64,000 nt of DNA, taken from the NCBI GenBank assembly GCA_035041965.1, contig JAPYMA010000267.1:1-64000 (forward strand). Reading direction: 5' to 3'. Below the pieces are notes generated by a model. It was not told where the DNA came from and did no database searches. It worked only from the letters and a program-made list of their open reading frames with translations. Below are positions 13,486-26,500 of the stretch, piece by piece (the stretch's first letter is position 1; each line of letters opens with the position of its first letter). The stretch is from Anisakis pegreffii (lineage: Eukaryota; Nematoda; Chromadorea; Rhabditida; Anisakidae). The translations under genes were made by a program, and so were the position numbers.

Positions 13486-15364
13486 GTTCTTGTCACTGTT
13501 TTTACTATCATTTTTGCAGTTTTCAACGGCTTATAACGCTGACGAGAAAAGTGTCTCGGAGAAAATGCGATCACAAGTGGAGGAATTGTTCTGTTCGTAT
13601 ATGACACAAAGCAACAACGAGATACTCAGCGAGTTGGCCACTGCACCCGTCTATAAATATCCAGTGAGTTGTTTTGGCCTTCATCACTATTGATTCTGAA
13701 GTGACTAATTGAAGTTGGGATATTGTTTCAAATACGTTGAATCTTCCAATGACCGTTGCAATGTTCACAACCAAAATTGTTTTTGTGTTATGTTTTCATG
13801 CCGCCGACGACTCATCTATTTGTTTTGCTGTCTCAATATGCAGTCGCAGCAAATAATGTTCTGCTTTTGCTCTAAAACACTGACAAATTTATAAACGTGT
13901 TTGCTGTAAGTAATCCCGTGGCTGATAGTAGACTTTTATCGTATTTAACATTTTCGACTCAGTGAGTACGTACAATTCGTGAAATAGGGAAATCGTAACA
14001 TCTTAGTGAATACTTTGGTTACGTTAATGCCTTTTGGTAGGTGTGTAGTTCAATCAGTTTATTGGTCAATCGCGACGGTAGTGTTTTGAAATTGATAAGT
14101 TTCAGTGGGTTTTCACTTCGTTCTTACCGCGTATCATCGATTTTGCATTCGACGAGGAAGTGAGGATTTATAGAAGGGTTGGTTTATTCTTCTGTTGAAT
14201 TTGATTTCGCGGTGACTTAAACATCGAAATTAACTTTTTGCAAGATTGTTCACAGTATGCCGTGGAAAATCGTTCGACTAAGCATTTGTATTCATTCCAT
14301 CTTTTTGCTCGAAATCATCAGTTTTCTTAATAAAGTCAGAATGCATCTGAATTATAAGCATAATTAGTGGATGTTTATGTTTTCTCCATACTTCACATTC
14401 TGTGTTGAATTTCTTGATTTATTTTTCATTGTTTGCAGACCGAAGCGCTTGCATGTGCCGTAGTGTTCATGAGGAAAGACATCGTAAGTTGTATTTACTT
14501 TTGCTTTCAGTTCTTCTCTACTCTCTCGTTGTCTTAATATTATGTTCGGTAGAGTTAGTCTACCAACGTTTTTATCATTTATGTTTCCATCAACGAATTG
14601 TACCATTCGGCACTATTCCTTATTGCATTTACTTACTAATGTGATATTCAATATGCAATGGATAGTATTCGTTGTCAACTTTATTTCTACAGTCTTCATT
14701 CGTCAGATATGTTGAACTTCGCATCGTTTTTCCACTCATATCACCCTCTTTTTCAACAAGCATTTTTCATTCAGTTGATCAATTAATGAAATAACTGAAA
14801 GCAAATGTGAGTGCATTTGTTCAGTATGGAAGAAATGTGTAATTTGGCAAAAATAAAATCAGTAATGATCCGAAACGTTTGAGGTGAACGATTCGTCAGA
14901 AGCGAATCAGAAATCATGGAAGAAGATCACAAAGAAACTGTCGTCGCATGCACACACGTATTTGACTGCACTGAATGTGGAAGATGCAAAACCACGATTT
15001 TTTGCCTCTCTCATCAAATTACTAACAGCTTTTGGTGGTATTGTCACATCATCAAAAGAAAAAGTATGCATTCCTTAAATTTTAGTCACTAATTTTGTTC
15101 ATCTGTTCTTTTTTCACTTCCATTGCTCACATAATTTTTTCGCATTTTTGCTATTCACACTGATTGTCGTTGATTCGTTGATTACCATTGCAGCAACAAC
15201 TGAACGAAGCGTTAGGCGACGATTTGAAAGTGTTAATGGGGAATACAGAATTGTGGAAGAATGGTGGTACGATGAAACGTTTCAATTCAGCATCACAAAC
15301 GATCTGTGGGCGAAGTACGTTGGCTGCGTTGAAGCAGTTATCAGCAGTAATCGGTGTCAAATAA
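6347..15364 (+). CDS. MYBBP1A / Pol5-family nucleolar protein, 26 exons
   Basis: Exons: 6347-6373, 6491-6607, 6819-6998, 7224-7298, 7539-7688, 7919-8011, 8336-8464, 8800-8868, 9036-9149, 9456-9623, 9819-9938, 10078-10157, 10306-10404, 10514-10564, 10754-10907, 11005-11154, 11352-11454, 11728-11930, 12278-12475, 12696-12809, 13068-13181, 13520-13663, 14106-14159, 14439-14483, 14884-15063, 15194-15364. All phases close to about 1,033 residues; the human protein is longer (1,328). The N-terminus has the family signatures SSFYDLADLDANKR and ERLIGGLASPRAAARLGY. The middle has a long Asp/Glu tract (exons 17-18) followed by EEFKNKLKAALGDA and LDEGLAAVFRERMKGARK, as in MYBBP1A between its acidic loop and C-terminal repeats. 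The family acts in the nucleolus in rRNA synthesis and transcriptional regulation. Exons 12-16 are the least certain, because two use weak splice sites. Confidence 0.88.
13404..13484. repeat. ATT microsatellite
   Basis: A nearly pure (ATT)n run with one ATCTT interruption near 13416-13420 lies in the intron between exons 21 and 22 of the MYBBP1A-like gene. Confidence 0.95.
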
Positions 15365-15368
15365 ACGA

Positions 15369-15390
15369 TGCTGCTGCTGCTGCTGCTGCT
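15369..15390. repeat. GCT trinucleotide run in 3' UTR
   Basis: Seven GCT units start five bases after the TAA of the MYBBP1A-like gene. Confidence 0.9.
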
Positions 15391-15543
15391 ACCTTGCGAA
15401 GAATTCATTTTAATCTAGCACTGAACCCCATCCTTATTCAAATTCCTCGGAGATTTTATTCACGACAGTATCTCATATATTCGTTTGGGTAGGCTGAATG
15501 TGAACTTCAGATTCGAAAAACCTCCTCACCAAGAGACTGGAAA

Positions 15544-15549
15544 AATAAA
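15544..15549 (+). promoter_or_regulatory. poly(A) signal AATAAA
   Basis: AATAAA about 180 bases after the stop of the MYBBP1A-like gene is the first good polyadenylation signal downstream. Confidence 0.5.
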
Positions 15550-18260
15550 TTTTGCTGTTGTTATCACTGTTACGTGAAAAACAAAAACGACGTTTTGATA
15601 GTTCAGTTGGAAATGCTCACAATTTTTGGGATAATATCTTCGGCGCTTTTGAATTTGCGATATTTTAAATACAGATTGACTTTTTCTTTCGGAACAGTTG
15701 AGAGTTGAACTTGTCGAGATTCTGCCGATGAATAATTCATTCGCGTTATCCAGAACGTTTACAAGGAGTGTTAAAATTTCATTGTTTTTAATAAAAATGG
15801 GTTTTTGTATGGTGTCGAATCGCTATGTTTCATAAGCTCAAACTACCAATGAAATTCATTTATCCCGCGATACCGCGTCATTTGCACAGTTCTTCTATAA
15901 TTTTTCACGTTAGCAAAGTGTCCCTCTGAAACTATGAGAGTAAAACAATCAAGTTTCTGACCATTCCACTAACCCATCGTTGTTATTGTTATTGTTGTTA
16001 CAATAGTAGCCAGTTATTGTCGATAAACTAGGTGAAATTGACATATTTTTAATGAATGCTGTATGATGATATACTGTGCTGCTGTTGATGTTGAGAATTT
16101 AATGTGTACTTGTTGGCTTTTCTTATTATTCATAAACGTCTAATTATCAGCTCGAATGACTTTTGCTGTGCGATTCGTATGATAACCTTATCGCTGCACT
16201 TGAAACATCTTTGAGATATGACGATTAGCATGGACGTAATAATGAAAGTTGTGCTGAAGACATAGTGTGCGATGTTTTAAGATATTAAGATGCTCGTAGT
16301 TGGCATGATTAGTTCTAGAAATTTTTGATTAACCATCGTTTATAATTCAATTAATATCATATATCCAATTTTGAAGTCGTCATTTTTGGGTCGAATCCAC
16401 ATTAGATTTAATGTTGGTACCATATTCGTTACTTTCTTTCATTTTAGTATTCACATTGTGATGTTACAATCAAATTCACGTAAATGGCGCACTGAATTCG
16501 GTTTGGGGAATAAGACATAAAATGTTTAAAAAATCGTGGTCAACTTGAGAATTTTACATCAACTACAAAATTTTCGAGAAGCAACGATTCCGCGAATGAT
16601 CCATCTACAAAGGTATTCAATGGTTCAACAAATGATTTCATTCATTATTTAACTTCTTCAAATATTGAGAAACGGTAGATTTCTGACTTCTTTTTTTGTA
16701 AAAATGTTATGAGTTAATGTGCAAATAAATGACGGTATCAAATTCCTCATGAAAGCGTAATCGGCGACAACTATCTGAACCTTTACAGAACTAATGATAT
16801 ACGATGGTGATGGAATCTGACCAATGGTCGGTCGGAAGAATTTGACAATTTCGATTGGATTTTCAACATCCAGAAATTCTGACCGAACAATTCCGAAAGT
16901 CAGTCGGAAATTCGATTGTCGGAATGGTGAAATTTCATGTCGGTCCGATTCCGATCAACTTGAAATTTCGCATGGATGCCATCGCTAGTATGGATGATGA
17001 AATGAAATCAGTACCGCCATAAGAACAACAATCTGCGCTCGTTGGGTATATCAAGCTTCCGGAATTTACATCTTTACCACTATTCACTGCCTCAAAAGCT
17101 TGGTTGTCTAATGAGTGGAGTGAAATTTTAACGTCCCACCATAAACAGATCGCTGCAAAACTTTCCCATTTCAAAAATATTTCGAAGCAGAATAAAAATT
17201 CGAAACAATAGCGGCCCAACGAACACTGTGTATTTCTTCAAACAAACAAATTTAAAAAATTCATTGAAACAAATCGCATCAAATGTTCATGAAGTATGAT
17301 TTGGAGGAACGAAATTCACCGAATAATGAAGCACTGACGGTTGAAAACACACGGCAAATGTCAATAAATAATCTATCACATATGCACGAAAAACTGTTGA
17401 AAATGATATGGAAAGTGTATAATTTGAAAATCAATTCAATGGCACATCAATCACAGCACCTTTAGCACAAATATGTATTCATTCAAATCGAAATAGAATA
17501 AGAAAAATTGCGATCAACAAATTCAACAATAAAATTTGCAAGTTTTAATCAAACAAAAGTTTAGTGGTTGTCGATGCAACACATCACCTTTTCTCTAATC
17601 TCGATATGCGAATAATCATTCATCACCATATATTTACCTGAATGCGAATTTTGGCTGATTTGCTTGCTTAAAGTCATCAACTGTATGAATTTCACTCATG
17701 AATCTCCGGTGATCTCGCGTTTTCGCAAACTTTTTAGTTCGCTTCGATGTAGAAGAGCAAAATTGTCGGTCGCATTTCTAACGACTAAAACAATGCATCA
17801 TTCCACATCTTCAGAATAAAATCGATTTGCAATTTTGAAGGCGATCAGTCGGAAAAATAGCAGTTTTTTTTCTTTCATACGCGTCGTCGGTTCTATGTCT
17901 TCAAATGAATAACAAACACGCTCAATGTGGTGGTAGATTTTCGTTTAAATTTACAACGAATGAATATCCTGAGTAATGAATAGAGCTTTTCAAGAATGAT
18001 AACAATAACGTGGTTAGGAAATAGATAGTTAAGGCAAAACATTCAATAAGAACAATAAGCAATATGCAGTATAATTGAGCTGATCAAAAATAATTTTTGT
18101 TTACTAATTTCACATATAAAATTCATGTCAACTTAATTCTCGATGAGACAATATAACATTGAGCAGATTGGTTGCATCGTCATTATTAACCGTCAACTTG
18201 ATTACAATCATTTCATTTGCGTGAATGTTATTGTCCATTGTCCACTACACCTCTCACTTC
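15550..18260. other. convergent intergenic region
   Basis: This gap lies between the 3' end of the plus-strand MYBBP1A-like gene and the 3' end of the minus-strand unc-49 A cassette. Apart from a MITE copy at 16807-16985 I see only AT-rich sequence and no splice-bounded exon. Confidence 0.6.
16807..16985 (-). mobile_element. MITE-like element, copy 1
   Basis: A 179-bp element begins GTGATGG and ends GCCATCGC, imperfect inverted termini. A TA follows the right end; the left TA is not intact. Its right end read in reverse (GCGATGGCATC, then GCGAAATTTCAAG) matches the left end of copy 2 at 29735, so it is inverted relative to that copy. The interior is rich in GTCGGAA and CGACCGA motifs. Non-coding. 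Confidence 0.75.
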
Positions 18261-21200
18261 TCAACACATTTCATCTGCCTCCTCTTGTGCTGCCGTATTC
18301 AACCAACCAGCCATCGATAACAGAACCATCCAATAAATCAAATTGAAAGTCAAAAACTGAAGAAAGTTTACGGTTAGATGCTTCAATCAGCTCCTTAAAA
18401 CTGAGTTTTACATCTTACATGAGGCACGTTCCATGATTTCCATATGGTGAGAATATCGTTATGATATTAGGGAGAAGTTGCTAAATTCATCGCTGAATGT
18501 GCGTTTCAGTTCGAACATGCGTTTCATCTATACGCGATTAAGTGGCGGGGAGGGAAGTGATGCGCTTCGTCTGTTAGGACGCACTAATATCGATAGACGT
18601 AGTGATGATAGTGGTAATGAATTGTAACTGCTAATTAAGGATAAGTAAAACGAAAATAGCATCGCTTACTATGAAGCGAATTAACGAACAGTGAATGTGC
18701 TCACTAACCGATGCAGGAAAAAGGATTCTGGCGATGAGGTCGATGCGATTGTGCTTTATACATCGTAATTTGAATGGACGTTTAGCAATTGTTGCGAACA
18801 CCGAAGTACCTTGCTCACACGTACACTCATCAATACGTGCATCTGAAAGCAGGGCGCATTTTGCACATTAATCAGTGAACGCTTTAGAATATTCTTATGG
18901 CTTTTTCTCTTAACAACAAATCACATTTGTTGCAGTTACAAACTTGCTCTATTGCAATCAATCCCAATTGGGAATTTAACTGAACGCAAAAAGCACGTCG
19001 TCATTTGTGTTTTCATTCGTCATTCTCGTCTCATCATAAAATTGTCTTTTGCATCCTCTCTCATCACACATCAAAAACACATCCGTTCTGGAATATGTTA
19101 AAATAAATGTGCGCTATTGCTGATGAAACCCGGTGTTCCTTACTAGTGCTTTCATGTCACTGATCGCAGAATGCGCTCGAACGAGACGTATTTTCAGTTT
19201 TACTAGAGAGTGTACATCGTTACTCGATTAGCATGATGGAGCTCTTTCAAAACGAGCGATTTTCACGAGGAACTATATTCGGAGTTAGTGATGAAGAGCA
19301 TGTCATAAGAAATAAGACCTCTCAACAGATCGGGTGTTTGCAGTGTTTGAGTCTGCATCATATCTTCACGTTTCTTGTACTTCTTCAATTGATCATTGTG
19401 TTTCTTGGTGGCATACGCAACGCAGGCATATTCAATAAGCGCCATTGCGACGAATAAATAACAAAATCCCAAATATACGTCAACTGCCTGCAATTCTAAT
19501 GAATCATTTCTCAAATCTCGTTAGGTTTTTTACGGCAAAAACATCCAAGACGACTCAGTAATTCTCTACTCACCACACCTGAAATTCTACTCGCAAAGAA
19601 ACCATCACCATACGTATCAAAACAATGAAGGAGAGTGTTGGGATGATGTATGAGAATAAACGGTAAACACATTGTTGCTAGACACAAACTGAACAAAATT
19701 GAAACGAGCAAAGAGATGGTGTCTCGAACGGTCGCTGTCAAATATTATTCAGATATTGTCCATTGAGCTGGTGTGCTGCTTGTTCGATCACAGTCATTCT
19801 GCATGGAGACATCTCGCATTCAAGTTCTTCTCCCTTCCCCAAGAATCAATGCAGTGAGCCATCCATCCCCATTTCGATAAGCCAGCCACTCATCACACTA
19901 CCAATCACCACGAATCAACAAACACACACACAGTAACACTTATCCTTGATTGACATCATAGGTGGATGTAAAGGGTTATGAAGGAGTTGGGAACATTAAA
20001 GAAGACTCCTCACAATCAGTTTTGTCAATTAATTTTCGGGAAATCTGATCAATCGAGAACGAAGAAGATGCGCGTGCTATAATAAGATTATCGAAAAGAG
20101 TGAACAACTCAAAACGCTAGATTGACTTGAGTCCAGGCTTCAGTTCAGTCTCTGGCTAAGTCTTCAAAATCAGGCCTATGATCGTCATTAGCTTTACGCT
20201 TACGCTTCAACTCATCTACTCGTCCAAGTCGACTATTCCAAGTTTAGTTTTCAGATGGTCTACGTAATATGGACCGTGCAAATTTGACTGCATAACGGGT
20301 TCTATCAAAAGGCTATGAGACCAGTTTGCTGAGAGTTCAGCTAGGGAAACCAGTGCATAAGATAGAACAATATTCTTCAAATAACAACTCATTACCGTTC
20401 TGATGAGATGCGTTTCCATCTATTCGAAATCCTTAAAAGCAACGCAATATTTCAACAAATTTCATCATTCACTCAAAATCATTAATTGAACTCTTCCAAA
20501 CTTGACAAACCAACGAAATTTCAAAGGATGAAAAAACGAAGGGTGGAAGCAACACAAAACGGCAAACTACTGATCGATATTTGCATAGGTAACGCTATTT
20601 CGTAACACATCGAAACAACCAAGCAAGAAAGTTTTTCATCGCTTTGCTGATTTTCCAAATCGTCTAAATTGTTCGACAGCGGAAGCGCTGAGTGTTTGTT
20701 TGTAATTGAAACGACAGGGCAGTATATGTGCATAATATGAACCTTTATATAGGACACAGGAGGCAGCCTTCTGTTCGTACCAGTAAGAAGGTGCGTCTCT
20801 GAAAGGATGGTCATAGTTCCGATCACGGTACGCGACGGTGCCGAGTCTGGATTGATCCAAAACGACACCCAACTGATGAAAACGACAAGTGTGGCGGGCA
20901 CGAAGATTTGTAGCATGTAGGAACCACTTTGACGTTCGAACGAAAATTGAACCCAAAGCCGAGAGTACGATCCTGAATGAGTTCAGGCCAACACTATCGC
21001 TAGATTCAGATGCAGTGAGTCAGTGCATCTCTAAGAAGCGGTTTTTAACTAACACTTCAAAATCATCCCAAAATTACGACAGGATGGTGCAGAGAATGGT
21101 TGACGATTGTCATGCTGAATATGGGGCAGTTCATCGAAGGCAAAAAATGATAAGTGGAAGCATTCCGGATTGAATGAATTAGCGAAAATGAGAATGAGTG

Positions 21201-21358
21201 GGAACCTGATGAAGTGGTGGCGATAGTACGATTGACGCATAAATGAGCGAAACGATAGCTGGGTAGCTCGATTTCGTGGTCGACGTGAACCGCTCGATCA
21301 CAGTCCGGTTGCTTTACAGAGCACCAGTGATAGTGTATTGTTGCTGTCGTATAGCCGT
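18261..21358 (-). CDS. unc-49: UNC-49A-like C-terminal cassette of GABA receptor locus
   Basis: Exons 5' to 3': 21206-21358, 20743-20972, 19319-19487, 18709-18842, 18261-18356. The first supplies loop B to loop C (YGYTTATIHYHW to ATTSSG) and carries two extra Cys in WCSVKQPDC. The second holds M1 (FVPATLVVFISWVSFWI) and M2, the third M3 (FCYLFVAMALIEYACVAY) and the cytoplasmic loop, and the last two split M4 at LFPAS / FLTFNLIYW. It begins with AC, completing a split Tyr codon with the final T of the shared Cys-loop exon at 37197. With the shared exons all phases close, giving about 425 residues before the missing first exon. M2 is unusual: PSR replaces PAR, 6' is Met, and Glu and His sit at 11' and 13'. 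No N-terminal exons lie in the 2.2 kb upstream. I assign it to UNC-49A by elimination; the Cys-loop channel call itself is firm. Confidence 0.8.
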
Positions 21359-23575
21359 CTTCAATTTAATTTCATTTGCCTTATTCATTTTCAAGCAGTC
21401 AGTCCATGAAATTACTGTGTCATTTTGAAAACATTCATCAATCAAATATTATTTATTTTCCTCAACTCGTTCAAATTTCAAATCTCATCAAACTCTATAC
21501 ATCATATTCCATCGTCATTTATTCGTATTTATATGTCTATACAAATATTTATTTCAATGGCACTGCAAGGCTAATGTTTCAACGGCAAACATTTGTTGTG
21601 CCTCAAAAACATCTCTTCATTTATTTTACAATACAATAATATTTCACAAATGGATATGTGAAGTGCTTGCTGATTAGTAATGAATACGGTGCAAGAATTG
21701 CCTTCAGCAATAAACTTAAATTCAAAATAAACACTCAAGAAGAACGAGCAATACTCCATAGAGCAGAATTATCGAATTTAAAGATGATCTATCGAAGAGT
21801 TCATATACGATCGAGAACAAATGTGAATTTCGTGAAAAAAATCATTGCTGGCTTCGAAAAAGTATTCGTGCTTCATCATTTTGAATGGCTTTTTCGGTGA
21901 TTTTAGACATTTTACCCATCCATAGCGTTTATATCGATGATTATCACGCTCTCGAACTCCTTTTCTCCTTCAACCTTACGACAAACAACTGTTCATGTCT
22001 TCCCCAACCTTCAACAACCCACGTGTTCGCAATTTCCACTCTTTTTTTTCGATCTTTCAAAGCTTACTGACAAATCAGAGAGAAATGAAGAAATTAACCC
22101 AATGGTGAGGGAATTTTCTGTCAAGAATCCGTTGGCGGTATCAATGAAACGAGTTTCTTGCCATCAAACACGCATTAGGAGAAAAATATCGAATATGTAT
22201 AGAGAAAACGTGATGAAGAATCAATCAACGACGAGTTGGCAACCTCAAAATTTCCTCTCTTAATGCTCTTCCCGCACACCTTCAAAGGAGAGTTTCTTGC
22301 CTACCCCTATGACAAGTATTGTTTTATGTAATCATCCATGCAGATATCACTTCAAAAACATGTGAATCCCTTACTACAAATACTTATTCCGAAACAATAT
22401 CTCTGAAGACATCTATTGCAGCAAACCTATGTTAACGCTCATCGTGATCTTATAGTTAGTCACGGTCAAGTTCCGCACGTAATCTGTCATTAAGAATCCT
22501 TAAGTGAGTAGTAATTCATATCACTAAAAACTTGCAATCATCTACATAAAGCGCATAATAACAGTGAAATGTCTACTTCACATCACCAATGCTCAGTTAC
22601 AGTGAACTACAAGATTCACGTGTCAGTTGACAAGAGAGATTCAAACGCATATCCCATAGCCCGCTGCCACGATTATCGCTACTATTCAACCTACTCAATC
22701 CTTACTTCAAGCAATCAACTCAATTTGAGCTCATTTAGAAACTGAACGACGAATGCGAAATAATAAAAGAATTTGTGCAACGAACGCAACGAATGACGAT
22801 GAGGTGACTTATTCATTAATAATAAACGATCGATGTACATTATTACATAAAATAAGACTGACATCCACAACGCACTATACATTCCATAAATCATCTCTTA
22901 AAATCAAAACAAGCATTTTGAAATAAATCTTCACAAGAGGTGCACCAGAACGCCCAACAACAACAATCTCGTCATTGCGCGCAGTCAATAGAGCTTTCAT
23001 GAAATTTTATTGTCCCTTACTGTCTTTATGTATAGTCGTGCTGCATTTGTGGTTGACATGCAATCGACTGCAAACTTCTTATAACGTTTGCGAAATGGCA
23101 TTAAGCTAGCTGACAGTGAACAAAATATTTTGAAATGCATGGGAACGGTTGAAATCACGCTTAATTATCAGTGATATACTCCGAACGTTTCCATAACATA
23201 GTCTGCGGGACAAACATCTTTCCCCAAACGATCGATCATGGGTGAAAAGGAATGCTATACTGAAATGATCATTGCAGCAGTCATCATTTCAGCAGCCTTC
23301 AGAGGCGAATTCGACTTCGGTTATGGAACGAAACGAAACGAAACGAATAAAATGATGTTTGTTTGATGATAGATGTACATGACTCTCGAATTGTTATGTA
23401 TATCAAGGTATGTATATGAATTCAAAGAAAAGAAGATATATGCAAAAGAAAATGATGATATATCAGAAAGGCCATATTGATGAATGTGAGTAATGTCTGA
23501 GAACAGGCCAAGTGAATGAAGCCGTTTAATTGACTATAATGATGAGTCTCGCTGACAACGATGCTATTTTGTGTG

Positions 23576-26500
23576 TCACTCAAAAGCTATATACTCGCTG
23601 GTATCAACGAACGAACTGAGCACGGTCATTATTGTCCAATAGCAAACTGAAAAAAAAGAATGGTTGGGTGACTGAAATTCGTCTACATATACATATACTG
23701 GTTAATTTCATTAGTTATACGAAACAGTAATCATAATATTATGATAAAAGTAAGTAACAAGATGCATAAGAATTCTTTGAATCTACTACTAGCACTTGAA
23801 CTTTTTCAAGAGATTGTTGAATTTGATCGATTCACGATCGACAAAGAAAAAACTATGGCAGTCATGCAAAAATGCACGTTGCTTCTATTTTTACTGCAGT
23901 CACTTTGAGCGATGATCTCAAGGATGCGAAACTGATTGAATATTCAAACTATATGATGAGGAAATACCGTTGAATCCTAAGAAGAGCAACGGAAAGACGT
24001 ATCGAGAGCATTTGTCAATTTTCGAAGGAGTCACGCTTCGACACGTTCGAGTTGGCCGTTTCGGTTTTCCGAATGGCGCAGGCCACATGGAATTCTCAGC
24101 GATCAGTCGGGGATTTTGTATGAGCGGTATTGTTCGACAGTCACATTCCGGCGGTATTTCCATCATACCCTGCAATCCAATCAAACTTTGCAGAGCTCAT
24201 TCTCGAATGCAGTACAGTTTTATTCTTACAAACAAATTTCATTTCAACAAGGCACTCAACTATACAATATATGAAATGCAAACTTTTATTGCTAGTGATT
24301 TGTTTCTTAAAAGGAAAACCTATCATATTTTGAAAATGTTTGTCGAGAACGGTTAAGAGCATGGAAGACATCAAATGAAAACGATGCAATCAAAAGAATC
24401 AAATCAGCGTTACAAACAAACAGCATAAACATGCATTAATGCATGCAACTTTCTGACGTTTCAAAACAGTCCAAAAACGCTAACATGAGTATATCTACAA
24501 CTGTCGCTTGCAAAATGAATATGACCTAGAAGCATGACTTGCTTAAGAGACCACGATAAATTCAGCTTTGAGAAGAATTAATTCATTTGAACATGCAAAC
24601 CGATCAGCATACTGAAAAGCAGTTGAACAAGGAAGAAACGCTAGCAATACGCTCATATTTCCAGTAAAACAAATTAAAACATTTACGCAATCGGACAGCA
24701 AAACATGTACTAATGAACAACACACAACGTAACGATCACTGAACACGAACCAATCACGACAACATTCACAACCAGATTCCATATACAACAATACATTTGC
24801 ACAATACCAAGCCCTACCATATTTGGATTATGAGGCCCAATATACATGTCGAATGACTGAAATGGTTTTGATGTTTGATGGCAAAAATAGTAAAAGCAAC
24901 GAGGTGATAATTCTAGGGAATGATATCCCTCTTCTTGAATAACTTCGAAACCAACGAAAACACAGAAAAGCGGATGTAAAAGCTCAAAAATATATGGTTA
25001 GCTTTTGTTTTATTGTCAGTAAATAGGAAATATCCAAATATGCGAATGAAACGAAAACTAAACACAGAACAGGAGGACATAGAAATCAAACCGAACGGTA
25101 TGATAAAAATTTCAACTTGAAATCTGTTCGGCAGCTGAAATGTTTGTTTGTGTTCATTCACGGTTAATCAGGAGTAGAAAATGAAATTTTTATCACACCA
25201 TTCCAAAAAACTAAAAATTTTTCAGTGTAAATAATGGCTGATATGGAATAAACTCACGTCAGTGTAAGCTTTCAATGGTGATGAACTACTCAGGTTCATT
25301 ATTTGCGCTTGATAGGGCTGAAAGTTGATGCATTTATATGGATGACGGAATGACTAAACACAAAACTGGAATTAGATAACCTAGGCGACATTTCAAATGT
25401 GACGTTGATTGTATGGTGATGCAGAAGACGGAAGAGTTTTCTGATATTATTTGAATGCGATGCAAATTATAATCGGGAACACAGAGTTAAGGAGCGATTA
25501 GATGAAAAAGCTTTCGGGATGGATTCAAAGTGATTTATTAGAACGACTAAACTCTAGAAATGGCTGCATGCATCAGCGATTATTAAGCGACAAATGACAT
25601 CTCAGAGAAATGTGGAATGTCCCATTTCTGTTCGTTTCAATCTAGGCTCGTAAAACAGCTCTATCTGAAGGATTTTGCAGTGACCTTATGCTTGGAGATC
25701 TAAACCAGTTCATGATCTGGCTTGTTCTTAATATGGATTTATGCGAGCTCGAAGTCTTTCCAACAGTGGGGTCTTCTGGAATTGTCGGGCTTGGTCCACT
25801 GGACTGGACCAAGAATGACTAGATACGACCGAGGCAGGGGTTTGGCCGAATTGAACCAAAAATAGCTAAATTGGCTAAAGATTTGTCGGGCTCGGCGTTT
25901 CTGCACTGCTCATAGTTGCTTCTGATTCTTGGCTCAGCCCGGAAAATGTTGGTCTGCCCAAAATTTTTGGCTTCATCCTGGAATTATCCGTAATTCTTGC
26001 CTCGGCCTGGCCGTTAGCTTGGGCTGAGCAATTCCGCAGTCCTTTCGGCAAATATTTAAGGACAATATATTGAATCCAGGTCCATAATTAATATCGTTCA
26101 ATGAGAATTATGCGTTTAAAAATACTCGGAGGAACCAACCGCGTTTAGTTTCGGTGATATTTGACTGTGAAACATAGGCACTTCAACTGGTGCTTGTTGT
26201 TCAGCTTGTTTCCGCCGTCGTTCCCTCCGCTGCGCCAATTTCTTGTTCATATAACTCACAACTGCATATTCGACCAAACTTGCGAACACCATCACGAAAC
26301 TGAACAACTCATTTTGAAAGCAGATATCTTTAGTTATTATGCACCAAAAATCGTTTAATTCGCTCATGAGAATATTCGAACAATGGCAATACGATGAAAA
26401 CTTACCAAAAGTTCAGGAAAACATCAAGTCCTTTGATGTAGCTGACCTTTGGCATTGAGTTCTGCAAAAATTATACGAAATCATTTGTGCTTTTCGTTGT

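Noticed and set aside
20216..20419. 67-codon minus-strand frame between A-cassette exons
   Set aside because: It sits inside an intron whose flanking exons join in frame without it; no receptor motif.
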